Positions 1 to 9,941 of a stretch of 64,000 nt of DNA are shown here, piece after piece. Under the pieces are notes generated by a model, which had not been told where the DNA came from, searched no databases, and worked only from the letters and a program-made list of their open reading frames with translations. The position numbers were made by a program, and so were the translations under genes. The stretch's first letter is position 1; the number at the start of each line of letters is the position of its first letter. The stretch is from Eubacterium sp. (GTDB lineage Bacteria; Bacillota; Clostridia; Lachnospirales; Lachnospiraceae). The DNA is taken from contig JAEFAB010000022.1 of NCBI GenBank assembly GCA_016292095.1, positions 1 to 64,000 of the forward strand. Direction: 5' to 3'.

Positions 1-525
1 GTATCAGCCAAATAACAAGCACGACATCTTGTTTTTTACAACACCATTTATTCATACTCTGATTATATCATAATGTGAAAATTAACCTCAACTTTTTTCC
101 TGATAATCTAACAATTGTTAGCAATAATCGACTTTTTATAGAATTTTTTTCAGTGTATATTGATTATAAAAATAGACTTTATTATTTCTATTAATTATGA
201 TTGTAAAAGAATAAAGTACACTTTTTTATAAAATGTACTTTATCAGTATTTCCGGGCATTTGAAGTGTAGTTTCAAAAAGTCCATTATTTTTTACTTGTA
301 AAATCCTATACTAAAAGCAACAAATATAGTATCGTTGCATTTAGTATAGGATTTTTAATTTTCTTTAATGAATATTCTACCGAATTATAAGCACAAATAG
401 GACACAAAAATCTCCGGAATTTTTTTATTCCGGAGATGTATGAATTGGTATGAAATGCGAGTAAACTAATATCCTGCGTTGTTTTTGACTTCCTTCTTAC
501 TAAGCTTCATCGCCGTTCCTCCCTT

Positions 526-1485
526 TTATTTAAATTTAATCGTTTTTGTTTTTGTGCTTCCTGATTTACTCACTACTGAAGTATATACCAATTTTTTATT
601 AGTTAATTTATTAAACCAAGTACATGTATTTACTTTAATTTTCTTTAATGTCTTAGCCTTTGACTTTCCAAATTTAATTTTGTTTACTTTGGCTGTTTTG
701 TATCCTAATGCATAAGTGGCATCTTCACTATAAATGCCTTTTCTATTTACAAAATAAATATACTTACCTTTTACATATGTTGCTCCACATGATTTACATA
801 CATTTCTAACTTTTCCAGTTTTCAAATTAACTACTTTTAGTTGATACCCACCTGTACCAGTTGTATAGTTCTTTCCTACCAAAAAATTTTTATATGAATA
901 ATTACTATTTGGTGCATTTGAATATATATGAAAATTTTTATTTATTTTTTTACACTTTCCATTTTTTATATTTATTGAATATAATGACTTTACTGTACCA
1001 TCAACATCTTCATTGAGCTGAATATATAGATTATTCTTGTAAAAATAAACAATTTGTCCATCAACTTTATCCGAAGCAATTTTTCCAATAGTCTTAGACT
1101 TTCTATTTTTTATGTCGTATTCTTTTAGAACAAGTGTACATCTCATAATTCCATACTGATCTGTCACAAATGTTCCTTCTTTTTTATTGACATAATAAAT
1201 TTTATTATTATTTATATAAGGTGAGTTTGCTAGTTCCAAGTCAGTAACATTATCATATATTCCATTTTTTGAACTGCTTCTAGATATTTTCAAAACTGTA
1301 GGATACTGTGTTGATTGTAAACACATATAATAATATCCTCCAAATTTTGTAGGGTTCTCATTAATAATCTTAAATGACTTTGCTTGAATATTTTCAGAGT
1401 GAAAAACAATCACAAAATTTATTAAGAGAAAGGTAAATAATACAATATTCTTTAATATCCTCTTCATAGTTGTTCTCCTTAGCAA
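526..1485 (-). CDS. Secreted protein of unknown function, DUF5050-like repeat/beta-propeller style, Lys-rich C-terminus
   Basis: ORF 319 aa with N-terminal signal peptide (KRILKNIVLFTFLLINFVIVF); repeated 'NNKIYYVNKKEG', 'GKYIYFVNRKGIY' motifs. Confidence 0.6.
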   Translation of the reverse strand: MLRRTTMKRILKNIVLFTFLLINFVIVFHSENIQAKSFKIINENPTKFGGYYYMCLQSTQYPTVLKISRSSSKNGIYDNVTDLELANSPYINNNKIYYVNKKEGTFVTDQYGIMRCTLVLKEYDIKNRKSKTIGKIASDKVDGQIVYFYKNNLYIQLNEDVDGTVKSLYSINIKNGKCKKINKNFHIYSNAPNSNYSYKNFLVGKNYTTGTGGYQLKVVNLKTGKVRNVCKSCGATYVKGKYIYFVNRKGIYSEDATYALGYKTAKVNKIKFGKSKAKTLKKIKVNTCTWFNKLTNKKLVYTSVVSKSGSTKTKTIKFK

Positions 1486-1763
1486 TTATATTTTTCTAAA
1501 AGGCTACGATATACATTTACATAATGCTGTTTTTCCTCTTCATACTTCTCCTCTTTTAGTAACGAAACACATTTCTGAACTAAATTCCTGTACAGACTAT
1601 CTAATTCCTCATTTTTCTCATTACTTTGCATTATTTTTTGTACTATAACTGGTGCCTTTCGATAATAATCTAATACTTCCGTTCTAAAATTCTCATCCTT
1701 TTCAACTAGCATATCTCTATAGTATCTTAATGTTTTGTTGTGGTCAAGTATTACAGCAAATCT
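1479..1763 (-). pseudogene. Remnant of a CFI-box-CTERM type C-terminal domain
   Basis: 77 aa ORF; the same frame extends upstream of the ATG to a TGA and reads ...HNKTLRYYRDMLVEKDENFRTEVLDYYRKAPVIVQKI..., resembling the LRKFRD...YYRIAPxIV tail; no N-terminal CFITTAV box visible. Confidence 0.4.
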
Positions 1764-2128
1764 TCAAGCTTTTCTCCTTTATATACACTTTTCAGTGTTC
1801 GATATAGATAGTCCAAATCTTTTGTAAAGAAAGATAGGTGTGTCAAAAGGTAGTGATTGCAGGTTGCACGTACACTTGAAGGAATAATATCTAATTCCAT
1901 AGCAAACACTTCTGTCTCTCCTCTACCGGTAAGTCTAACAAATCTTTTCATATCAGGATATTTCTTGAGCATTGCGTACCGGTCTACGTACAGTTCAAGG
2001 TTCTCTGCTCTCTCACCAGTTAATTTAACAGCTTTCTGACCAATTTCTTTATAGTTTTCAATATCTGAACCAATCCCATCGCCATATTCAAACATTACAG
2101 TTACATCTTCAAACACCTGTAGATTCAC
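1751..2128 (-). CDS. Hypothetical protein, 125 aa
   Basis: ORF only; overlaps the preceding remnant in another frame. Confidence 0.35.
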   Translation of the reverse strand: MNLQVFEDVTVMFEYGDGIGSDIENYKEIGQKAVKLTGERAENLELYVDRYAMLKKYPDMKRFVRLTGRGETEVFAMELDIIPSSVRATCNHYLLTHLSFFTKDLDYLYRTLKSVYKGEKLEDLL

Positions 2129-2434
2129 ATTTCATAAAAGAAAACACTTAAAACCTGTATGACTTTAAGTGTTTTTGTTGTTTTTTAATTTGGATATCTG
2201 AATGTCAAAAAATGTGGCATTTCAAATGAAATTTAACGGAACTACTAAGACATGTGAATATGTTAAAAGGCTCATACAAAAATGTATGAACCTATAAAAA
2301 TCTCAAAGGAAGCGATAATTCTTCTCCCTAGCCATATTAAGGTAACTCAGATACTAGAATCTCTAACTACGCACATCTGCAACTATACATAATTTTTCAT
2401 TATTTCATAGTAATAAAGATGTACTTACAGCAAT

Positions 2435-2464
2435 AAAAGTTGAAGACCTTAATCTTCAACTTTT
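2435..2464 (-). terminator. Rho-independent terminator-like hairpin downstream of the large surface protein
   Basis: Perfect inverted repeat AAAAGTTGAAGA-ccttaa-TCTTCAACTTTT. Confidence 0.6.
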
Positions 2465-2485
2465 AAAAAGCTTGTCTTATGAAAA

Positions 2486-5400
2486 TTAGCGATAGCATGA
2501 AGAAGGATTAACTGTATAGGCAGATATAAATCCTCTATTATCTGTGGCACTGTTGCAAGATAAGTATATACTATTATCAGCAAAAGATTCCCCATCAGTT
2601 CTCTTATATTGCCATGTTCCTGTCGCCTTTCCTTTACTGTCTAAATCAATCACAAGTTCTGTTTTAGCATTTTCATCAAAGAAATTACAATCAGCAAGAT
2701 AGATATGCGCCTGGTTATTTATAATCTTCATCCCATAAGACACCACACCATGGGCATATTTTTTATAATCTTCATCTTTGTATTCTCTCCATGCAAATGT
2801 TGTATAAAGAGGAAGACTGTTTGTTTTAAAATAAGCAATTATACTATCAAAATTCTTCTTCAGTACGTCTTTACACTCAGCATCACTTACTTTATTTGAG
2901 TATCTTTCCGATACATAAATCTTCTTATTTTGCGAGATTGTTTCTGATACACCATTTAACATATCTGTTTTTATATTACCTTCATTATGACGATACTGAC
3001 AAATATAATCGCGAATACTTATTCCATCATATTTCTCTCCACCTTTTAACTCACCCAATGTTTTTTTACCATACTGCTCCGGAGTGTAATCTAGTCCATA
3101 TGCAAATGCAATTCCAATTATTACAAATTCAGAACAATGTCCAGTTGATTTATCACAATCAAAATTTTTAAAACCAAATCTAAAATCTTCAAAAGTGTAT
3201 GAGTTCTTTACATATACAGCATAAAGTTTAATATCTTTAGTCAATTCAATATTTCCATTCTCAAACGCATTTTTACGGCCCTTTTCATAACTCCAATGTG
3301 AAAATGTATAATTCTTTTTTTGTGGAATATCCAACTCATTCTCTTTTAAAGTATTATTTTTCGGCGAAACATATGTTTTCAAATTTCCTTGAGAATCATA
3401 TAGAGCTGCATGATGATTATATACTGGATAAAGCTTAATATCTTCGCTTAATTTAATTTCACCGTTCTTAAATGCATTTTCACCGTTTTTCTTCTTGCTC
3501 CAGTGAGAAAATGTATAATTCTTTTTTTGTGGAATTTTCAGCTCATTCTCTTTTAAAGTATTATTTTCCGGTGAAACATATGTTATTATTTTCCCTTCAG
3601 AATCATATATAGCCGCATTGTGATTAAATACTGCATAAAGAATTGTATTGCCTGATAAATTAGTTAAACTACCCTTTGCAAAGGCATTTTTCCCATTCTT
3701 TTCCTTGCTCCAATGGGAAAATGTATAGTTTTCTTTAGAAGGCTCTCTCAAATTACCCGCTGAAACCGACAAACCTTTTTGAAAGCCATAGACTTCTTCT
3801 TTTCCATCAACATTTGTAGTTACAGTAAATGTCGATAGTTCAGTTATCTGAGTATTTCCGTACTGATCCACTGCACATATGTAATAATTAGAAGCGGTTA
3901 AAACGTTAACAGTAAAACTATAGATATGACTTAAACCATAATATCTAGGACTACCACTAACTATATAATCATTTTCCCAATAATTCTTATTAGTTCCAAA
4001 ATAAATTCCTTTAACATCCACAGAACCATAGAAATAGTTCATTACAGAAATATCCATATTATTATATTTGTCAGTATTTGAAAGCCTTGTTTCTAACACC
4101 TTGTATTTATCATCATAAAGATTATCAATGTTCGCTAAAGGATTACACATATCTACCCATCTGCCATAGAATGTTGTATTCTTAGTAATTTTTGACCATC
4201 TAAAACCGCCTCTAACTTGAGGTGAGTTTTCTTCCGTAACCCAACCTTTAAAATCCTTAGGTTCAGCTGTTGTATCTACAACCGGAAGAATCATTTCAGT
4301 CTTTTGAGGCCAAAGTGTTGTATTCAGAGAACCATTGACAAGAAATGCACCTGACTGATTCGGCTTGAAATAAACCCAAAAATATTGGAAATTATAATCC
4401 TTCGATCTCGAACCGTCTTCTAATACAACATAAAAAGAGCTTTTGTATGATGTATTATAATCTATTTTTTCTGTATGATTATAAGAAGGTGTGATTTTCC
4501 CTGATACCACCTCGTCTTTATCAGCATAGTGAATCGTTCTTACATAACTCACTATCTTTTTGTCAGTTGATTTAATATTATACGAAAGTGTCTGCTTTGC
4601 TTCCCTATTCGTTGTGGAAGACGCAGTGATTGTTGCCGCAGTATTTGTCTTAACAGAAATTGTTTTTTCCAACCCACTTTCTTTCCCTTTAAATGTAACA
4701 GTAGTTTTTCCATCATTTGAACTGCCAGCATTAGGTACTTTTATAATACCTGTTGATACACTAGCAGATAGTATATTTTTATCCGCAACATTCAATGTAT
4801 ATCCTTCATCAGCGTATGATGGTTTGATTTCAGTGCTGATTGATAGGCCTCGATTTAAAATAAAATCTCCAGTTGTTGATATTGCTTTTCCTTTATTGTC
4901 TTTAAATTCTATGGATTTAATTAAGGCTGTTGTTTTTTCACAATATGTATATCCGCTAACTCCATCACTCTCAACATAATAATAATTATCGCATTTTGCT
5001 TTAATTGTAACTTTATCACCTACGTTTAAAGTCTTTCTTATAGAGTCAGCCTCATATTTTGTTGCGGTTGCTCCTCTTCTAAACGGTGTGTCAGCTGTGT
5101 TTATTTTCCCTGTTGTATTTTCTATATCTGTATAAGAAGATACAGAAAATTTTTCCGTATAAACTTTTTCGGAATTTGTTTTAATCTTAAGTGTAATAGT
5201 AGCCACTCCTTCAGCTTTTGTTTCAATCGTACATGTTTTACTTGTTGCATTAGAAATGGACACAACATTCTTATCTTCAGTCTTTTCAATTGTCCATGTT
5301 CTGGATTTTACAGTCTCTCCACTAACATTGAAATCATAACTTGCGGTCGTGCTTGTTCCTTTTTTCATTGTTAAATTATGCACAACCTCGTCTTTTCTTG

Positions 5401-5566
5401 ATGCTGTATGAACATCAATGTCATGGGTTGCTGCTGTAGCAACAGTTGTTTTTGCTCCAAGCTGTACTAACAATGCCAGTGTGAATACTGCACCATAAGT
5501 ACAAATTTTCTTAAAAGTTTTCATTATATACCCTCCAATCTTTCCTTGGTGTGTTTTTTGACACAT
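2486..5566 (-). CDS. Large secreted surface protein with Ig-like/SH3-like region, three InlB B-type (Listeria-Bacteroides) repeats and a putative C-terminal papain-fold cysteine peptidase domain
   Basis: Signal peptide; three 'YTFSHWSKEKNGKNAF..L..AVY' repeats; C-terminal TGHCSEF ... HGVVSYG ... YLADCNFFD motifs. Confidence 0.7.
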   Translation of the reverse strand: MCQKTHQGKIGGYIMKTFKKICTYGAVFTLALLVQLGAKTTVATAATHDIDVHTASRKDEVVHNLTMKKGTSTTASYDFNVSGETVKSRTWTIEKTEDKNVVSISNATSKTCTIETKAEGVATITLKIKTNSEKVYTEKFSVSSYTDIENTTGKINTADTPFRRGATATKYEADSIRKTLNVGDKVTIKAKCDNYYYVESDGVSGYTYCEKTTALIKSIEFKDNKGKAISTTGDFILNRGLSISTEIKPSYADEGYTLNVADKNILSASVSTGIIKVPNAGSSNDGKTTVTFKGKESGLEKTISVKTNTAATITASSTTNREAKQTLSYNIKSTDKKIVSYVRTIHYADKDEVVSGKITPSYNHTEKIDYNTSYKSSFYVVLEDGSRSKDYNFQYFWVYFKPNQSGAFLVNGSLNTTLWPQKTEMILPVVDTTAEPKDFKGWVTEENSPQVRGGFRWSKITKNTTFYGRWVDMCNPLANIDNLYDDKYKVLETRLSNTDKYNNMDISVMNYFYGSVDVKGIYFGTNKNYWENDYIVSGSPRYYGLSHIYSFTVNVLTASNYYICAVDQYGNTQITELSTFTVTTNVDGKEEVYGFQKGLSVSAGNLREPSKENYTFSHWSKEKNGKNAFAKGSLTNLSGNTILYAVFNHNAAIYDSEGKIITYVSPENNTLKENELKIPQKKNYTFSHWSKKKNGENAFKNGEIKLSEDIKLYPVYNHHAALYDSQGNLKTYVSPKNNTLKENELDIPQKKNYTFSHWSYEKGRKNAFENGNIELTKDIKLYAVYVKNSYTFEDFRFGFKNFDCDKSTGHCSEFVIIGIAFAYGLDYTPEQYGKKTLGELKGGEKYDGISIRDYICQYRHNEGNIKTDMLNGVSETISQNKKIYVSERYSNKVSDAECKDVLKKNFDSIIAYFKTNSLPLYTTFAWREYKDEDYKKYAHGVVSYGMKIINNQAHIYLADCNFFDENAKTELVIDLDSKGKATGTWQYKRTDGESFADNSIYLSCNSATDNRGFISAYTVNPSSCYR

Positions 5567-6095
5567 CGTTTAAAATTATACAATAATTTGAAAGATTCAA
5601 CAATTGAGAACTTACCCATTGTTGCTTAGAACTGAATTCTTCACAAGAGTATTCAAAATTAACAATTGTGGGCAAAAAAATATCGCCATTATATCAAATT
5701 TTAAAAGACGGTGTGATATTGTTTTTTCAGATACTAGAATTTTGTCCACAAAAAAGAGCCTATCATATGATAGACCCTTGACTATGCTGCTACAATTTGT
5801 AGTGTTGAGCCTTACATTCTGCAGTTAATCAGTTTAATTGCTACAATTTGTAAGGCAAATCCTTACCGAATGTAGCAGTTACCCCCCCAAATAACAACAA
5901 CATAACGTTGCTGCTATCAAAAAAATAGTGACTTTCATTGCCGTGATAAAGGATGTCGCAAGCATCCTTTTAGCAATCAAGTCACTACTTGATTAAAATA
6001 ATCCTACCAAATAGGGAAGGGATTTTCCCTTCTTCTATTTGATACTATTCTACCATGGAGAAAGAATCATGTCAAAAAAATTACCAAAAGCGGTA

Positions 6096-6127
6096 CAAAA
6101 AATAGAGTCCACACGGACTCTATTTTT
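6096..6127. terminator. Hairpin terminator
   Basis: AAAAATAGAGTCC-acac-GGACTCTATTTTT inverted repeat downstream of the minus-strand HdeD-like gene. Confidence 0.6.
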
Positions 6128-6143
6128 AACTATGAATGATTAG

Positions 6144-6713
6144 TTATTCCATTCCTTTTTTTGCATCTTCTAATGCCTTTTCAATTGCATCGAAGTTTCT
6201 TCTAATCAGTACGCTTCCAAAAATATCAAATAATGAATAAAATACCATCAGTGCACCTACAAGCATTGTTAAAGCAATTGCTGATTCTAACGGAGCAAAT
6301 ATAAATGTTATTCCGGCAATTAACGATACAACGGATACAAGGAAAAGCAATAACCAGCTTGGTTCCTTCGCATCTCTTAAGATTACTGCAATTTTAATTC
6401 GATTAACACTATCTGAAATAAACCAAATTCCTACTACCATTGCAACCAATACGCCTAAACTTTTTGGATACATCAGCAAAGCAATTCCGGAAATAATTAA
6501 TAATACGCCCAACATAGGATTTCCACCACTGGATAATTCAGAAAAGTTAATGGCTGTAATAATAAATCCATAAGCCAATGCGAGAATTGCAATTACAAAT
6601 GCAACATTCCCCAAAATCCGATCTGGGTAAAACATCAATAACATTCCTAAAACAACAAAAATTACCGAGGTTACAATTGAAAAATTCAACTCCTTCTTAA
6701 TTACTTTAAACAT
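6144..6713 (-). CDS. HdeD/DUF308 family membrane protein
   Basis: Six-TM hydrophobic pattern, 'GNPMLGVLLIISGIALLMYP', 'LVSVVSLIAGITFIFAP' typical of DUF308. Confidence 0.7.
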   Translation of the reverse strand: MFKVIKKELNFSIVTSVIFVVLGMLLMFYPDRILGNVAFVIAILALAYGFIITAINFSELSSGGNPMLGVLLIISGIALLMYPKSLGVLVAMVVGIWFISDSVNRIKIAVILRDAKEPSWLLLFLVSVVSLIAGITFIFAPLESAIALTMLVGALMVFYSLFDIFGSVLIRRNFDAIEKALEDAKKGME

Positions 6714-6970
6714 GCTACACCCTCCTTTAAAATAAAAAGTTACAACAAGTTCATTTACATAAAAAAACAGGCACTATTCTTCCAAGCTGCCTGTTCTAAT
6801 CCGTCCCAAACATATATATTAATATTTTACTTTATTTTATTATTAATGTCTATGAAAATACGACACAAATACTAGAATCTTACTTTCAAAAAGGGGGCAA
6901 GGAAAAGTTGTCTTTATATAACCTTTGTTTTATAATAGACCAAGATATTTTTTTAGTAAGGATAATACAG

Positions 6971-7675
6971 ATGAAAGCACAGAAATTATTTAGTTATGTA
7001 CGCCGTGCCGTTTCGGATTATGATATGATTCAGGCCGGTGATAAAATTGCAGTCGGGATATCAGGTGGAAAAGACAGTTTGGCACTTCTCTATGCCCTTA
7101 ACGGTCTGAAAAGATTCTACCCGGAATCCTTTGAAATTGTCGCGCTAACAGTGGATCTTGGATTTGGAATTCAGGATTTTTCCAAAATTCAGGAGTTTTG
7201 TGACGAATTAGGTGTTGAATACCATGTAATTCGAACTGATATTGCAGAAATTGTTTTTGAAAACCGCAAGGAAACCAATCCATGTTCTCTTTGTGCAAAA
7301 ATGCGAAAAGGTTCTTTAAATGATCTGGCAAAAGAATTGGGATGTAATAAGATTGCTTACGCCCATCACAAAGATGATATGATTGAAACTATGTTTCTTT
7401 CTTTAATCTATGAAGGACGCTTCCACTGCTTCTCACCGGTTACTTATTTGGATCGCATGGATTTAACGGTTATTCGACCGCTGATGTACGTTCCGGAAAT
7501 GGATGTCATCGGTTTTGCGAAAAAATATGAATTGCCGGTTGCGAAAAATCCGTGTCCTGTGGACGGACATACGAAACGTGAATATGTTAAAAATCTGGTA
7601 AGACAGTTAAATCAGGAAAATCCTGATTGTAAGCAGCGCTTTTTCAAGGCGGTTTTAGACAAAGGATTTAATTAG
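6971..7675 (+). CDS. TtcA/TilS-like PP-loop tRNA thiolation family ATPase
   Basis: SGGKDS PP-loop (AVGISGGKDSLALLYAL), CSLCAKMRKG and NPCPVDG Cys motifs; ORF-track start TTG 6908, ATG at 6971 preferred. Confidence 0.8.
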   Translation: MKAQKLFSYVRRAVSDYDMIQAGDKIAVGISGGKDSLALLYALNGLKRFYPESFEIVALTVDLGFGIQDFSKIQEFCDELGVEYHVIRTDIAEIVFENRKETNPCSLCAKMRKGSLNDLAKELGCNKIAYAHHKDDMIETMFLSLIYEGRFHCFSPVTYLDRMDLTVIRPLMYVPEMDVIGFAKKYELPVAKNPCPVDGHTKREYVKNLVRQLNQENPDCKQRFFKAVLDKGFN

Positions 7676-7685
7676 GGGGTACAAT

Positions 7686-8744
7686 ATGGCTTCTAATCCC
7701 AGAAATTACCATGAGCAGGTAATTATAGACAATGAACTGAAATTAAGGGAACTTCAGCAGGGACTTCCGAGATTTCTCGGAGAGTTTTTCCGTGGTATTG
7801 AACCTACTACTTCTTCCCGTACAAGAATTGCTTACGGGTACGATTTGACGGTATTTTTCAATTACATGCACGAGAACAATCCTGATTTGAAGAATACAGA
7901 AATTCGTGATTTTCCGATTTCCATTTTAGATCAAATTACGGCAACGGATATTGAAGAATATTTGGAATATTTAAAGTATTACGTTACAGAGGACGGGAAA
8001 GAACACACCAACGGTGAACGTGGAATTATGCGAAAGCTCGCATGCCTTCGTACACTCTATCGCTATTTCTACAAGAAAGAAAAGATCCAAAGCAATCCTG
8101 CAGCAATCGTAGAAATGCCAAAATTGCACCAAAAAGAGATTGTTCGTCTGGATGCTGATGAAGTTAGCATCTTGTTGGATGAAGTGGAATTAGGGGATAA
8201 ATTATCAAAATCTCAACAGAAATTTCACGGAAAGACAAAGGTTCGTGATTTGGCAATTCTTACTCTCCTTCTCGGAACCGGAATTCGTGTTTCGGAATGT
8301 GTGGGAATTGATATTAATGATATTGATTTTAAAAATTCAGGCATTAAGATTCGAAGAAAAGGTGGATATGAAACCGTTGTTTACTTCGGCGATGAAGTAG
8401 AAAAAGCTCTGCTTGCCTATATAGATCAGCGTAAACTGATTGTTCCGGTTACCGGACATGAGAATGCACTGTTTCTTTCTTTGCAAAAAAGACGAATTGG
8501 TGTAAGAGCTGTGGAAAATCTGGTAAAGAAATATGCCGGACTTGTTACCAGCTTAAAGAAAATTACGCCGCATAAACTTCGTAGTACTTATGGTACTTCG
8601 CTCTATAAAGAAACCGGCGATATCTATCTCGTGGCAGATGTTCTGGGACATAAGGACGTGAACACTACGAAAAAGCATTATGCTGCCATTGAAGATGAGC
8701 GACGTAGAAAAGCAAGAAATGCAGTTAAATTAAGAAATGACTAA
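7686..8744 (+). CDS. Tyrosine recombinase, XerS/XerC-like
   Basis: GTGIRVSE, RRKGG, HKLRSTYG, LGHKDVNTTKKHYA catalytic motifs; long N-terminal SAM-like domain. Confidence 0.8.
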   Translation: MASNPRNYHEQVIIDNELKLRELQQGLPRFLGEFFRGIEPTTSSRTRIAYGYDLTVFFNYMHENNPDLKNTEIRDFPISILDQITATDIEEYLEYLKYYVTEDGKEHTNGERGIMRKLACLRTLYRYFYKKEKIQSNPAAIVEMPKLHQKEIVRLDADEVSILLDEVELGDKLSKSQQKFHGKTKVRDLAILTLLLGTGIRVSECVGIDINDIDFKNSGIKIRRKGGYETVVYFGDEVEKALLAYIDQRKLIVPVTGHENALFLSLQKRRIGVRAVENLVKKYAGLVTSLKKITPHKLRSTYGTSLYKETGDIYLVADVLGHKDVNTTKKHYAAIEDERRRKARNAVKLRND

Positions 8745-8747
8745 ATA

Positions 8748-8784
8748 AAAGGGAGTAACTACCAACTGGTAGCTACTCCTTTTT
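8748..8784 (+). terminator. Rho-independent terminator
   Basis: AAAAGGGAGTAACTACC-aact-GGTAGCTACTCCTTTTT. Confidence 0.75.
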
Positions 8785-8814
8785 CCTCGCGGGTACAACG
8801 GTTATAATCAAGAT

Positions 8815-9117
8815 TTATTCAAATGCATAAGTTGCAATGATAATTTTGTTTCCAGTAATAATTTTATCGCTATGCATCTGATTATTTTCCTTTACTTCAT
8901 CGATATATTCATCAACAGAAATATTAGTATTTTTTACCTGTTCTCTGGCAATCGAAATCAATGTATCACCAGCCTGTACTTCATAACTAATGTATGCTTT
9001 ATGGGTAGCAACTGCTTCGCCTCCCCTAACTTCTACGTTTGTGTAGCGAACAGCTGAAAAAACTGCAAATGCTAATAAAGCGATAAAACATCCTGTAAAA
9101 ATAACTCTTTTATTCAT
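8815..9117 (-). CDS. yneA: LysM-domain SOS cell-division inhibitor, YneA-like
   Basis: N-terminal TM, LysM 'YEVQAGDTLISIARE...'; divergent from lexA with SOS boxes between; start at MNKRVIF with upstream ggaggtg RBS (the ORF-track start overlaps an SOS box). Confidence 0.75.
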   Translation of the reverse strand: MNKRVIFTGCFIALLAFAVFSAVRYTNVEVRGGEAVATHKAYISYEVQAGDTLISIAREQVKNTNISVDEYIDEVKENNQMHSDKIITGNKIIIATYAFE

Positions 9118-9147
9118 TAATAACACCTCCATAATAACTATGTTTGT

Positions 9148-9159
9148 GAACATTTGTTC
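9148..9159. promoter_or_regulatory. LexA (SOS) box, perfect GAAC-N4-GTTC
   Basis: GAACATTTGTTC. Confidence 0.85.
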
Positions 9160-9185
9160 GTTTTTGTACCCTTATCATAACTCCC

Positions 9186-9197
9186 GAACAAATGTTT
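9186..9197. promoter_or_regulatory. LexA (SOS) box, one mismatch
   Basis: GAACAAATGTTT. Confidence 0.7.
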
Positions 9198-9212
9198 GTC
9201 AACACATTTTTC

Positions 9213-9224
9213 GAATATTTGTTC
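9213..9224. promoter_or_regulatory. LexA (SOS) box, one mismatch
   Basis: GAATATTTGTTC. Confidence 0.7.
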
Positions 9225-9316
9225 GAAAAAACATTGAATCTTTTCTTTAACTGTGATAAGATTATCATATCGAAAGTACATTAATTCGTACTTACAGGGA
9301 AGTGGAGGAATAAATT

Positions 9317-9934
9317 ATGCCAGGAAAAATATCTGCGAAACAGCAACAGATTTTAGATTATATAAAAGAAGAAATTTTAAAGAAGGGATATCCGCCTACA
9401 GTTCGTGAGATTTGTGAAAAGGTTGGCTTAAAGTCTACTTCTTCCGTACACTCTCATTTAAATACATTGGAAGAAAACGGATTTATCAGACGTGATCCGA
9501 CAAAACCTCGTGCCATTGAAATTATGGATGATGAATTTGGTTTAACCAGACGTGAAATGGGAAATATCCCTATTATTGGTCGTGTAGCAGCCGGCGAACC
9601 ATTATTGGCTGTGGAAAACATAGAGAACTACTTCTCTCTTCCAGTAGAATTTATGCCAAGTGGAGAATCCTTTATTTTAAAGGTTCATGGCGACAGTATG
9701 ATTAATGTAGGCTTTTTCGAAAACGATTATTTAATTGTTGAAAAACAGTCTACAGCAAAGAATGGAGATATTGTTGTTGCTCTAATCGATGATTCCGTTA
9801 CAGTAAAGAGATTTTTCAAAGAAGAAGGTCATATCCGACTTCAGCCGGAAAATGATGATATGGATCCGATTATTGTAGATGATTGTACGATTGTGGGAAT
9901 TGTTCGTTCCCTTTACCGAAGAATGGTATTATAA
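9317..9934 (+). CDS. lexA: LexA transcriptional repressor
   Basis: N-terminal wHTH 'ISAKQQQILDYIKEEI..GYPPTVREIC'; VAAGEPL cleavage region; S24 Ser/Lys dyad (HGDSM, VTVKRF). Confidence 0.97.
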   Translation: MPGKISAKQQQILDYIKEEILKKGYPPTVREICEKVGLKSTSSVHSHLNTLEENGFIRRDPTKPRAIEIMDDEFGLTRREMGNIPIIGRVAAGEPLLAVENIENYFSLPVEFMPSGESFILKVHGDSMINVGFFENDYLIVEKQSTAKNGDIVVALIDDSVTVKRFFKEEGHIRLQPENDDMDPIIVDDCTIVGIVRSLYRRMVL

Positions 9935-9941
9935 ATCAAAA

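Noticed and set aside
4560-4979. 139-aa plus-strand ORF inside the surface protein gene
   Set aside because: Antisense to a clear coding region; no supporting signal.
7686-8744. XerS-like recombinase as part of a second mobile element
   Set aside because: No att duplication or accessory module nearby; flanked by housekeeping ttcA-like and lexA genes, so a chromosomal recombinase is more likely.
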